Below are positions 10,398 through 20,308 of a stretch of DNA of 64,000 bases, piece after piece (position 1 is the stretch's first letter; every line of letters begins with the position of its first letter). Made by a program: the position numbers and the translations under genes. Below the pieces are notes generated by a model, which searched no databases, had not been told where the DNA came from, and was given only the letters and a program-made list of their open reading frames with translations. Origin of the DNA: Paraphaeosphaeria minitans. Lineage: Eukaryota > Ascomycota > Dothideomycetes > Pleosporales > Didymosphaeriaceae. The stretch is taken from assembly GCA_015832175.1 (NCBI GenBank), contig WJXW01000008.1, positions 1,798,001 to 1,862,000 on the forward strand, written 5' to 3'.

Positions 10398-11087
10398 ATG
10401 CCCCGCACCGCAACCATCAACCGCGACACCAACGAGACCAAAATCCAGTGCACCATCAACCTCGACGGCGGCGAGCTCCCCCCCTTCGAATCGACGCCCT
10501 TCTGGGACGCCATCGACGCGGCGGCAGGGAACGGCGACAAGGACCATGCCTCCCAGACGTCGACGTCGCAGGCCATCAGCGTAGACACGGGCATCGGCTT
10601 CCTCGACCACATGCTGCACGCCCTCTCCAAGCACGCAGGCTGGTCCCTGCGCCTGCGCTGCCGCGGCGACCTGCACATCGACGACCACCACACCGCCGAG
10701 GACACGTGCCTGGCGCTGGGCGCGGCGTTCAAGGACGCGCTCCAGGGCAGCGCGGGGCTCGCGCGCTTCGGGTACGCGTACGCGCCGCTCGACGAGGCCC
10801 TCTCGCGCGCCGTCATCGACCTGTCCAACCGCCCGTTCTGCGTTGCCGAGCTCGGGCTCCGGCGCGAGAGGATTGGCGATCTGAGCACCGAGATGATCCC
10901 GCATTGCCTGCAGAGCTTTGCGCAGGCGAGCGGGACCACGCTGCATGTGGACTGCTTGAGGGGGGACAACGATCATCACCGTGCGGAGTCGGCGTTCAAG
11001 GCGCTGGCGGTGGCGATAAGGCAGGCTACGACTGTTGTGAAGGCGTGGGAGGGCGAGGTGAGGAGTACCAAGGGCGTGTTGTACTAG
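10398..11087 (+). CDS. HIS3: Imidazoleglycerol-phosphate dehydratase
   Basis: Sixth step of histidine biosynthesis: imidazole glycerol phosphate to imidazole acetol phosphate, Mn-dependent. 229 residues, single exon, matching the usual 200-230. The start [16 protein letters not shown] is chosen because it aligns with family N-termini and follows a CAGCC context; the open frame continues 303 nt upstream without homology. Metal-binding and family motifs are [53 protein letters not shown] and [15 protein letters not shown]. It is divergent from RPC19. No perfect TGACTCA was seen in the shared promoter, so general amino-acid control is not shown here. Confidence 0.97.
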   Translation: MPRTATINRDTNETKIQCTINLDGGELPPFESTPFWDAIDAAAGNGDKDHASQTSTSQAISVDTGIGFLDHMLHALSKHAGWSLRLRCRGDLHIDDHHTAEDTCLALGAAFKDALQGSAGLARFGYAYAPLDEALSRAVIDLSNRPFCVAELGLRRERIGDLSTEMIPHCLQSFAQASGTTLHVDCLRGDNDHHRAESAFKALAVAIRQATTVVKAWEGEVRSTKGVLY

Positions 11088-12299
11088 GTGCGGTTGCGTG
11101 AGGAGGCTTGCTGAGTGGTGGGCGTGGGACGTGGGGCTGGGCGTACCAGTCACAGATGCAGCGAAGAAGCGCGTTAGGGGATGGCGAAAAACCTGTGCAG
11201 TGGGGGCCGGAGGGATAGACATAGATTGGCGGATTGACGGACAGATGGATGCATCTTGGACTTGCTCCTTGGTCCGAGGTGTGGGTGCTGTACACCCACC
11301 GGAGCAGAGGATAGAGAATCCTGCTTCGACGAACATGTATGAAACGTAACGATAGATATGGCAGAGGGCTCTCTGCCACCACCAAAACACATACACGACA
11401 TGAAAGCACTGCCAGCAACACCTTTTGTCAAGTCCTCGCAAGCTGGCGTGCCCTCCACTCCGACGTCCCACTGTGATAGGATACAAACAACGCACCTCAC
11501 AGTCCAGGCAGAGAAACACAATGCACGTAGAAAAGGGAATTCATTCTGAACCTCAAGTAATCGCAAGCTGGAAGAAACCAACCCAACCCGTCCCGTCCGA
11601 TTGAAGATATTCGACAACCTCCGCCACAGCAACCCGTGAGCTCCTGATCCGCTAGCAAGAATCGACGCCAATGCTCAAGGGACTACCCAGGAAGGTGACC
11701 GACAGTAAAATCACAAGCTCAAATCTCGACCCAATAGGAAATACAAAATCAAAGACATGACAAAAAACCCCGAACGCCAGTTACAAATCCAACAAACAAA
11801 CTCGACTCGCTCGCATGTATAGACAAAACGCTCGCTGGTCCGGCCCCACAAAGACGCCTCTCATTAAGACAATATCGCATTAAGCACATAGAGGTATAGG
11901 GGGACCAGCCGGATAATTCGGTATAATCATGGGTATCGTTGATCGTGGCATCGTTACATGACGTATTCAAGAGTCGTGTTGTCCGGCGGATAACATGGTG
12001 AGGAAGCCTTTCGGTAGAGAAGTGGTGATGGGGAAGACAATAGAGGAAAAGGTAGACAGGTAGTCATCCGCCCACAGTAGACCGTAATCAAAGCAATCAG
12101 ACGAGCGGCCCACGTTCCGTTGATACAGCTCGCCTCAACCCATCCTCCAACCTGGCTGATGTTGCGCCCAAGGAGGCCGGTTAAAGCCTACAACTTGGTG
12201 CTCAAGCCGCGATGAGAGGATTGGGTATGGCGTTGGCTGAACCAATGAGGGTACGTGGGATCACATGCCCGATCCAGTAGCAGAGAAAAAAATCGTCAT
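11088..12299. other. 1.2 kb convergent intergenic
   Basis: Between the HIS3 and forkhead stop codons. Short frames here are antisense or random. I see nothing beyond probable 3' UTRs. Confidence 0.55.
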
Positions 12300-14552
12300 C
12301 TAGAATCTGGTGGTGGCGCTGCGAGCCAGACCGGGTCTTGTTGCCGTCTTCTTCTGGGGCGAACCATTCGGAGCGACCGCAGACGAGGAAGCCCTTGCGC
12401 CAATCTTCGCGAAGCCCTGCAACAGGTCGATGCCTGGCTCGGACTCGTCGCTGTGCAAGAGATGAGAGAAGTCCTCCTCCTCGTTCGGCACATCCGACAT
12501 TCTACCATAAGACTTCAGCGGAGTGAGACCCGTATGGGAATTCTCCTGGTCCAGGGTAGGGAAGTTGAAGTCTGGCAAGGGCGTAGAGGTAGGAGGCTTC
12601 AGCATAGGCGCCTTGAGTGCGGACGCATTGCGGATGGGGGAGAGATTAGGGATGTTGAGGAATGCAGACGAGAGCTTCCAGTTGGGCGTGGGAGAGTTGG
12701 TGATGTTCATGTTTGACTTGGTGCCAGTAACATCAGCCAGTGCGCCAGTGGAGGTGACAGCACGTTCAAGACGAGGACGTTTGGCACTCTTCTTGAGGGG
12801 ACTCTCCTGGTAGTCGAAGTCACCAAAGATGTCGAAGGTGCTCTCGAAGCCATTACCCACTAGGTTGACGCTCTCCTCATTGGGCACGTTCACAGCCGGG
12901 CTCCAGGTCTTGAAGTCCAGAAAGGACGTGTCGACCCAGGTCGCAAGGCTTTTGTCCGGAGATCCACCCACCAGCTCACGCATCTTGTTCCTGTGATTGC
13001 GCAAATTGGTGTTCGGCGAAGCAGAGGCCGGAGGGAGCGCAGGGCGCTTGAAGACAATAGCGGGCGTAAGTGGGTCGCCGACATTGGTCGTCGGGCGCGA
13101 AGGCGATGAGATAAGCGAGTGACCACTGGGCTGCTTCATTTGAGGCCGCAGCTTGGTCGGAGAATCGTATGATGATCCACGGATGCGCGCAATTTCCTCC
13201 TCGGCCCGGCCTCGCTTGATAGAGGGGCGATCGAGATCGGCCTCCGAGGTCTGTGCAGGTCCAAGCTTGATCGCTGAGGACTCAATCGAGGAGTAATACC
13301 CACTGTCGCCAAACTTACGCTTGCGTCCGCCAGAACGGCTGCTAGGAGGGAAGCGTGGCGCACGTGGTGGCGTGTTGTCGCGTAGAGATCGCGAGACGGG
13401 TGCGGGTGGTGATGACCGTATGTCGGCGGGAGGCGGCGAAGACGGCAACCGACGCGGTGGGAGCATGGTCGCAGGATCATGCCCATCGTGTGCGGCTGGA
13501 TCTGAGCAAGGAATTGTCGCGTCAGACGATAGCTCCGTCTCCTCCGGGAACTTGCTCGAGTCGAAGCCTTTGCTCGAACTTAAGGGAGGAAAGCTCGCGG
13601 ACGCTGACGTCGTCGGGCGTGCCATTTCCTGAGGGTAGACCGGAGCAAAGCCATCAGGGTTGGTCGGTCGGCGAGTCGTCCTGACCTTGTAGTACTGCTT
13701 CTCGAAACCTTCGTTGATGACCCAGTAGTGGCCTTTTCCGGGATCATCTTTGGGGCGCTCCATCTTGTTGAAGCTCTTGCTGAGGGACAGGTTGTGGCGG
13801 ATGCTGTTCTGCCATCCGGTGTCCTGCGAGTTGCGGTAGAAGGCGAAGGTGTCCGAGATCCACTTGTAGATTTGGGCCAAGGTAAGTTGGCGTTTCGGTG
13901 CACGCAGAATGGCCATGCCGATGAGCTGTGCGTAGCTGTAGGGCGGCTTGAGGCCATCGTCGTCCACTTGCGGCATCTCGTCAGGACCAGGGAGCGGCCC
14001 ATCCTCCTCCACGATGTGTGCTTCGCGTATCTTGGGCTTCTTGCTTCGGTCGCGAGGCTGTGTTGCATCGCCGAGAGGCCTCTTGTTCATAGGTTTTGCC
14101 GGTGGCTCTGCGGCCGCAAGCTTGGGTAGTGATGACTCTGGTAACGCGTATACGTTTTCTTTATCCAAGTGTCCGGGGAAGCTGGCGAAGAAATGGGGAT
14201 TCGGGGCCATGACGTGAGCCTGACCGCCGTATGGCCTGGGAGGCTTCTTCATGGGCGCGTCCGTCTCGAACTGCGGCTCGAGGGGTGGCGGTAGAGATAC
14301 TGCGTTGAGATCCTTCTCGGCAAGCGCGCTGGGGGGAGGCGAGCTGGAGACGTGGCGTGTCTTCCGCGGCGACGGTTCCTGGGCGAAGGCTTGCGGGGGC
14401 GCCAGGAGGGTGTGAGAGTGGTTTGACACGTCGGTCACGGGCGGGAGTGCGTCCAGGTACTGCGGGTCGAAGGCTGCGACTTCGTGATGGTCCTGAGGGC
14501 GAATGGGGTCCTGAAAAATCTGCAGTGAAGCGCGCCGACGCGTAGCAGCCAT
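12300..14552 (-). CDS. Forkhead transcription factor, Hcm1/Sep1-like
   Basis: Nuclear forkhead (winged-helix) DNA-binding regulator. 750 residues, single exon, from the ATG at 14552 (CACCATGG context). The frame extends 22 codons further upstream to 14618, but that part is unlike family N-termini, whereas ATRRRASLQIFQD looks conserved. The forkhead domain is at about residues 197-290: LKPPYSYAQLIGMAIL, LTLAQIYKWISDTFAFYR, the recognition helix GWQNSIRHNLSLSKSF and the wing GKGHYWVINEG. A Pro/Ser-rich middle follows. Near residues 490-620 are two short segments, DPLTPAIVFKRPALPP and WVDTSFLDFKTWSPAVN, that resemble C-terminal motifs of fungal Hcm1/Sep1-type regulators of cell-cycle genes. Absence of an FHA domain argues against Fkh1/Fkh2. 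Confidence 0.93.
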   Translation of the reverse strand: MAATRRRASLQIFQDPIRPQDHHEVAAFDPQYLDALPPVTDVSNHSHTLLAPPQAFAQEPSPRKTRHVSSSPPPSALAEKDLNAVSLPPPLEPQFETDAPMKKPPRPYGGQAHVMAPNPHFFASFPGHLDKENVYALPESSLPKLAAAEPPAKPMNKRPLGDATQPRDRSKKPKIREAHIVEEDGPLPGPDEMPQVDDDGLKPPYSYAQLIGMAILRAPKRQLTLAQIYKWISDTFAFYRNSQDTGWQNSIRHNLSLSKSFNKMERPKDDPGKGHYWVINEGFEKQYYKVRTTRRPTNPDGFAPVYPQEMARPTTSASASFPPLSSSKGFDSSKFPEETELSSDATIPCSDPAAHDGHDPATMLPPRRLPSSPPPADIRSSPPAPVSRSLRDNTPPRAPRFPPSSRSGGRKRKFGDSGYYSSIESSAIKLGPAQTSEADLDRPSIKRGRAEEEIARIRGSSYDSPTKLRPQMKQPSGHSLISSPSRPTTNVGDPLTPAIVFKRPALPPASASPNTNLRNHRNKMRELVGGSPDKSLATWVDTSFLDFKTWSPAVNVPNEESVNLVGNGFESTFDIFGDFDYQESPLKKSAKRPRLERAVTSTGALADVTGTKSNMNITNSPTPNWKLSSAFLNIPNLSPIRNASALKAPMLKPPTSTPLPDFNFPTLDQENSHTGLTPLKSYGRMSDVPNEEEDFSHLLHSDESEPGIDLLQGFAKIGARASSSAVAPNGSPQKKTATRPGLARSATTRF

Positions 14553-14770
14553 GGTGAACACGGCACTGCAGGCCTGTTCTAGGCTTGTATATAGTCGAGG
14601 GACGCTTTGACGCGTCAAATCGCGCTCGGTTTTTCAGATGGGGGTCCGTCCGGGGCCCGGCGGGCAGATGGTGTTGTCGGGGAGATTGCGATGACGGCGG
14701 CCGAGGACAAGGTCGAGAAGACGGGCAGGGGAAAGGCGGTCACGGGTAAGGCGACAACGTTGGGCGGTCT

Positions 14771-14811
14771 GGCACTGGTGCTGGCACTGGTGCTGGCACT
14801 GGTGCTGGCGG
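14771..14811. repeat. 12-bp tandem repeat
   Basis: About 3.5 copies of GGCACTGGTGCT upstream of the forkhead gene. Confidence 0.9.
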
Positions 14812-15429
14812 TGTACTATGTAGGTTAGAAAGGAGGTGCTCGGGCGTGGGCACCTTCTTACCAAGTGGGCGCCGCGGGCGGCTGTGGTGAGGCAGCGGAA
14901 ACTCGCTTGGACGGCGCTAACAAGCAACGGTGACGGAAAGTCGCGATCGACGCAGCTAGCCAGCGGGCTGCTAAATGGGGTGTTGTGTGCGAAAAGACAC
15001 GAGACAGCAGGAGCCAGAAAGGCAAGCGCGACAAAGGGCGGGCAGAAGGGGAGTGTGCGGGTAAGGGTGAGAGTGTTGGATGAGAATGAGGATGAGGGTA
15101 CAAAGAGAGGATGATGGAAGGAGCGTGCGCTTGGATAGGGTGGGCGAGCGACGTGGAACCAGGAACCGGCAGACTGCCAGAGGGCTCTTTCCTTGGCCGC
15201 AAACGCAAGGAAGGCGCAAGGGAGCTCGACCCAATCAGGCACGACGTGTAGGGTTCCCCAGGCAGGACCCGGTGGCGCACTAGACGAGACTAGGCTAGAC
15301 TAGACTGGTTGGTTGGCGAGGCATCTGCTAGGTATCTTAACAGGTATCTATCTACCCATCGCTGCGCTCGTAGCAGGAAGAGGTGCGCCCTCTGCGACGG
15401 CAGATGGAGGATTCGAGGGCTGACGGCGG

Positions 15430-15640
15430 CGGGTATTGAGCCTGTGTTATTGAGCCTGTCCGCGGGTATTGGGCCTGTCTACGCTGTTGAGTCTGTCCGC
15501 AGGTACTAGATAGATAGCGTAAGCCTGTTGGCAGCTGTCGACGCTGTCCGCAGGTACTGAGCCTAGATAAGTACTACTGAGCCTGTCCGCAGTTGTCGAC
15601 GCTATCCGCAGGTACTGAGCCGGTCCGTAGCCTATCGATG
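15430..15640. repeat. Degenerate GAGCCTGTCCGCAGGTACT minisatellite
   Basis: Interspersed, imperfect copies of a motif of about 20 bp alternating with CTGTCGACGCTGTCCGCAG-type units. A related repeat built on ACTGACAGGCCTCTGCTCT lies just downstream at about 15880-15985. Confidence 0.75.
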
Positions 15641-16442
15641 CCTCCAGCCCACCAGCTACGGCAGCCATGAAACCGCGCCTCGCCTCCAAGGAACCCCCCT
15701 CGCCCGCCCTCAGCTCTCCACCAACCAAGCCTCTGCACGCCGCCCGCCTCCATGGCTCCACCTGGGGAGCTGATTCAGCCGGGAACTGCGCGAACCCAAG
15801 CCCACCGTCGGCAATCGCTCCAGCGCAGCCCGATCGCGATGCAACTGGCACCCACGCGCCCTCTACCTACTGCCACTGACAGGCCCTCTGCTCTGTGCGC
15901 AAGGCGACCGACAACTGACAGGCCTCTGCTCTCGACTGACCGACAACGGACAGGCTCTCTGCTCTGTGCGCAAGGAGATGAAAGGAGCCCCGCTGCCATG
16001 ACCGGTCCCCCAGCGCATCCCACCTGTGCAGCAACGCCCGCTAGCCTACCTACCAACCCACCCCTCTAGACATCTACCTTCCTACCTAGCCCCTCCCAAA
16101 CCATCGCCGTAGACTAGTCTATCCGTTGGGAGCGCCCGCTCGTTTCCAAAGTTGCATCTAGATAGTCTACCTACCTAGGTACCTAGTCCATCCTACCACC
16201 ATCCTCGCGCACATCTTCACGGAGTGCTTCCGGTGCCCGTAGACTACCTACCTCTGCCGTTGTCACTGTGGTTACACTGCGGGGCTGCCGTCGGAGCATT
16301 TCGCGGCACGGCCACCGTGTACCTCGCCTGGCCGCGGATGCCGTGGAAGCACCTGCTCCCGAGGTGCCCATGTCAGACGTGCAGTCATCGTTGTCATCAC
16401 GACTGTCGATTGCTGCAGGCGTTCCGTGGTTAGCCATGCACG

Positions 16443-16690
16443 TTGGTCTTGATATTGATCTTGATCTTGATTTGGGTCTTGACGTGGATCCTGATCTTGA
16501 TCTTGATCTTGATTTGGGTCTTGACGTGGATCCTGATCTTGATCTTGATCTTGATTTGGGTCTTGACGTGGATCCTGATCTTGATCTTGATCTTGATTTG
16601 GGTCTTGACGTGGATCCTGATCTTGATCTTGACGTCGATCTTGACGTTGACGTTGACGTTGATCTTGACGTGACGTTTGACGTTGATGTT
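16443..16690. repeat. 42-bp tandem repeat (GATCTT/GATTTGGGTCTTGACGTG)
   Basis: Four near-perfect 42-bp units (the TTTGGG anchor recurs at 16471, 16513, 16555 and 16597), flanked by shorter GATCTT and GACGTT hexamers. Because 42 and 6 are multiples of three, several frames on both strands stay open: plus reads Leu-Asp-rich, minus reads Gln-Asp-Pro-rich. No start context, intron or homology supports translation. Confidence 0.95.
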
Positions 16691-16830
16691 GATGTTTGTG
16701 TTTACACAGCCACATGCTTGCTTAGGTACCTACCCACCGCCCTCGTCAACCAGATTCACCAAGATATGCAACGCAACCTAGGTAGCGTTGTGCCGAGTCC
16801 AACGATCCCCAATGTTCCTCAGCAGCAAAG

Positions 16831-16858
16831 AAAAAAGAAAAAAAAAAAAAAAAAAAAA
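16831..16858. repeat. Poly(A) tract
   Basis: AAAAAAG followed by about 21 A residues. It could be the tail of an old retroposed sequence, but no element body is recognisable upstream. Confidence 0.9.
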
Positions 16859-17290
16859 GGCACCGTCGGTCGCTACCTAGCTATCTATCCGCTTCCAACG
16901 TCCAACCTGCCGTTGAATCGACCCTCGACCGCACACCCTAGGTACTAGGTACGACCGCGACAAATAACCGCAGCCTTGTCTACCACCCCGGCCAACTCTT
17001 CCATCAGCCCTCGAACCGATAGATTATATAGTCTACCTACCTCCCCTCATAAACCTAATGACATCGTATCGTGCCAACCTGTGCAAATCACACGACCCCT
17101 AACCATCCCATTCCACAATCTCCTCATCTCCCATTCCCCATCCCTCAGTCTTAGACTTCACCACCGCTCCGCAAATCCAAGACTTTATTTTGCAAAGAAA
17201 TGTTTCATTCGTGCGAACTCGTCCGCACGAGATTCTAGGTATAGCGAAGCCAGACCCCAACGCCCGACCCGAAATAAAACACGCCCCAAA

Positions 17291-17324
17291 CACACCACAC
17301 CACACCACACCACACCACACCACA
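17291..17324. repeat. (CACAC) pentanucleotide repeat
   Basis: About seven copies of the CACAC/ACCAC pentamer. Confidence 0.9.
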
Positions 17325-17489
17325 GCCCAGGATTGTAAACGAGCGACATGGGCAACCCCAAACCAAACAAAACCAAACCACCAAAAAGAACCCTACACGT
17401 TCGGTAGAAGAGAAGAAAACGAACACCTACACCATCCCATCCCCCCAGTCTACCAGGCAAACTGCCCGCTCCTCCCGCGCACAGAGCAT

Positions 17490-18989
17490 CTAGCCCGACA
17501 GCTCCCTAACCGCCCTCTTAAACGGCGTCTCCACAGTCGCCACGCCACCCGCTGCCGTCCCAACCTCAGGCACCGTAACGTTGCGCGGAAAGTCCTGCGG
17601 CACCGTGTTGACGCTGAGGCGGCCGCAGGGCCCGTTGGTGAAGCTCCACGCGAACTTGGGGTTGAAGTTTTCGCGCCCGCGGATCACGCCTACGAAGTCA
17701 CTCATCGAGCCGCCGGGGCACACGGCGTTGATGTTGACGCCGCCCGTGGACGCGGCGAGCGCGCCGGTCACGGTGCCCGTGGGGATACCGGATGCGATGG
17801 CGAGGACGGGGGCGGCGCCGACGCCGGCGACGGGGCTGATGGTGCGGCGGAGGCGCATCTGGCATTTGCCTTCGCCGGGGACGAAGAAGGCTTCGGAGCA
17901 GCCTTCGGGCTGGGGGGAGATAGGGTTAGTTGCCGGGTTCTGGATTGGGGGGAGGGGGACTTGCTGCGGATTGGCATTGGATGCAGCAGTCGACTGCGTT
18001 TGTGGCGTCGACGCCGATTTCGTTGATGTCGGTGTTGTTGCCACTTCCGCGCCTGAAGTAGACACCGTCGAAGTACAGAGGCTTACCGTTGTTGTCGTAG
18101 TCGATGTGATTCACTGTTCATCGGTCAGCCTCTCTCGCAGTGGACAATGCTCGCGGAGAGTACCAATGTTGTTAGCCTGGCAAGCAGCCCAGAAAGTTGG
18201 CGTGGGCGCCGACACAATCGTGGACGTAGTCGTGGTGACGGTGGTGGTAGTAACAGCTGTACCAGTAGCTTGCTGGGTTGAGGTAACATCTGGGTCGGTG
18301 ACATAGTACTCGAGGCTTTGTGTGATGCGGACGGGACAGAAGACGGCGAGAGTGTACCAGGTCCTCTCGATCGGCACACGCGCGCCTGTCTCGGGGTCTG
18401 CAATCCATCCAATCTGCCTGGTGATGGGTTCATCGCGCTTGAAGAGATTGAACGGCATAGATTGGCCTTGGAGCGCACCACGAGCGATGCGAGGCAGGGG
18501 TGTAGCAGACGCAACAGCCTGCACACCCTGGAGTGGAAGCCATCCGGGCGACTGAAAGGTCAGTAAAGATCATCTCGAGAGAATTACGAATAGATTGCGA
18601 GTTGCTAATGAGTAGTACATGACTTGTACCCAGGTTCTACTTACCGGCGAGACAGTCACCACAGCCGGCGTAAAGGTGCTGGTAACAGTGGCAGTGGCAG
18701 TAGTCGTCAGGACACTCGTCACTGTAGTCGAGTTACGAGTGATTGTGACAGTGTTCGCCGAATGGTAGGTGCTGGGAGGGAGCGTGTTGTTCTGCGTAAC
18801 GGTGTAGGTGAACTGGAAGCTGGTAGTGATCCCAAAAATGACGAAGGGAGTCGGTCCCTTCAGCGTAGAGCATGGCAGGCCGGTCTCCGTAGAGAATACA
18901 GTCGAGGTTCTCGTCGCAGGTGCCGATGTCACCTGGGCAGAAATGGCCGGGAGGGCTGCAAGAGCAGCCAGTACAATAGGAATCCTCAT
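17490..18989 (-). CDS. Secreted Thr-rich protein with apple/PAN-like Cys module; contains a GC-AG intron
   Basis: Four exons: 18645..18989, 18164..18551, 17965..18113 and 17490..17909, giving 433 residues. The signal peptide MRIPIVLAALAALPAISA is followed by a Thr/Val-rich stretch (TSVLTTTATATVTSTF, VTTTTVTTTTST) likely to be O-glycosylated. Exons 3-4 form a module with YFDGVYFRRGSG, AVDCCIQCQS, GCSEAFF and GKCQM, a cysteine pattern like the apple/PAN-type modules of fungal secreted proteins. The C-terminus (VRELSG) has no GPI-type hydrophobic tail, so a freely secreted or wall-associated protein is inferred. Intron 3 (17910..17964, 55 nt) has donor GCAAGT, branch CTAAC and acceptor CAG; no GT donor there keeps the frame. 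Function unknown. Confidence 0.82.
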
Positions 18990-20308
18990 GGCGTCGGTAA
19001 GTCGAAAATGAAGCGAATGGACGAAGGAGCAGCTGAAGCGAGTGTAGAATGCTCGATAATGACTATGTGAATGTACCATTGCGGTCCTTTTATACTTTTG
19101 TGCATCGGAAGGTAATGCCATGGGAAATTGGATGTCTGGAAGGCAGGAGGCGGCTGAGCAATTGCAAACGCAACAAGAGGGATCCCGAGACCATGGCCAC
19201 TACGATTGAGTCGTTTGGATTCGAGGACCCACCGCGGCGCTGAGCAGATTCACACGATGGTCGCTTCGTCCTAACGCTAGAGTGCTCAGGAGAAAGCTCG
19301 GAAGACATCGTGAAGGCCAGGCTGCCACCGAATGTATGATCTAAGAAGCGAGCTGGCCACAAAGATTCCACCTGTGGCTGTGTCTCGCCTTTAAGATCGC
19401 TTGCCGAACCTCGAATATATTTGGAGACGTGACACTGTCGTCGCCTTGACTCTCGCAGACTCAGTTCTGTATAGCTTGGACAGGTCCAGGGCCAAGGTCG
19501 CGGATGCACGGCTCGGCCAGTGTTCCAGCGGGTAGGCAACACCCTTGTCCGATCTGAGTCTTGATCAATTCAGGTGGAAGGAAGGGATGTACAGCAGTGT
19601 CTGTGTCTGTATTTCAGGTACCGTCAGTATGGCTGAACAGGTGAGCTGTCGCACAGATACTTCTACCGGCGATACCGGCAGGCAGAACAGAAACGTGGCT
19701 GTCTCGTGTGCCCATATAAGATTCACTCACTGACGTCTTCTTTGAGCATTGGGGTTTGAGCAACCAGTTGCCATCAATAACAAGGGGTGCGCACAGCAGG
19801 AGAGACAGCTGGGAAGCAGTGACGATCGCTTGCAATACTGGACGGTGGAAGATGATTAAGTTGGGAGATCAAAGTGCAAAGAATTTTTGAATTTGCTGGA
19901 GCGTAGTCTCATTCGCCCCCATCCCTTGCGTTTGAGCTTTCTCAAACCGGGTGGTGAAGTAATTGTGGCTGAACGCCACATCAAGCACCGAGTTGCATAG
20001 ATTGACGACGGTTGGCAGCTTGGACCATGTCACCGTTGCGCCAAAGGCATTGCGGACTCTCCCGTGGGCGTTGCGCCACGGGCGATCTAGATACGGGGCG
20101 CGAGGCGAGAGTGCCTCTGAGCGCGTTTCATCCAAGCCGACCTATACGTGTGGATTGTCAAGGTACGCTGCATGCTCCAGGGAGCTCCAAGGGTGACATG
20201 GCATTGAAGCCAGATCTTCAGCTTTCATATCCAAGCATTCAGTTTTGAATCCAATATCCGTTCGAGAACGCGATGCCGAGCGCCAACCACTTCTGTCTCA
20301 ACACGCCA
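18990..20308. other. 1.3 kb intergenic
   Basis: Promoter side of the secreted-protein gene and 3' side of the helicase gene. Frames such as 19869-20135 (minus) show no family features. Nothing else seen. Confidence 0.5.

Larger units (their letters stand above)
14553..17489. other. 2.9 kb gene-free stretch of minisatellites
   Basis: No gene recognised. The stretch contains the separate repeats listed here plus many scattered TACCTACCTAGGTA-like blocks (for example 16165-16190 and 16715-16735). The open frames crossing it are translations of repeats. Confidence 0.6.

Noticed and set aside
10317..11519. 400-codon minus frame antisense to HIS3
   Set aside because: Mirror frame of a GC-rich real gene; Arg/Ala/Val-biased and without motifs.
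14553..14618. Upstream in-frame ATG of the forkhead gene
   Set aside because: The 22 extra codons lack conservation features, while the ATG at 14552 has the better context and family-like N-terminus.
16831..16858. Poly(A) tract as the end of a retroelement
   Set aside because: No reverse transcriptase, target-site duplication or element body visible upstream.
16268..16948. 226-codon plus frame and 147-codon minus frame over the 42-bp repeat
   Set aside because: Pure translation of a minisatellite; no start context, domain or splice support.
17190..18026. 278-codon plus frame
   Set aside because: Antisense to exon 4 of the secreted protein; no features.
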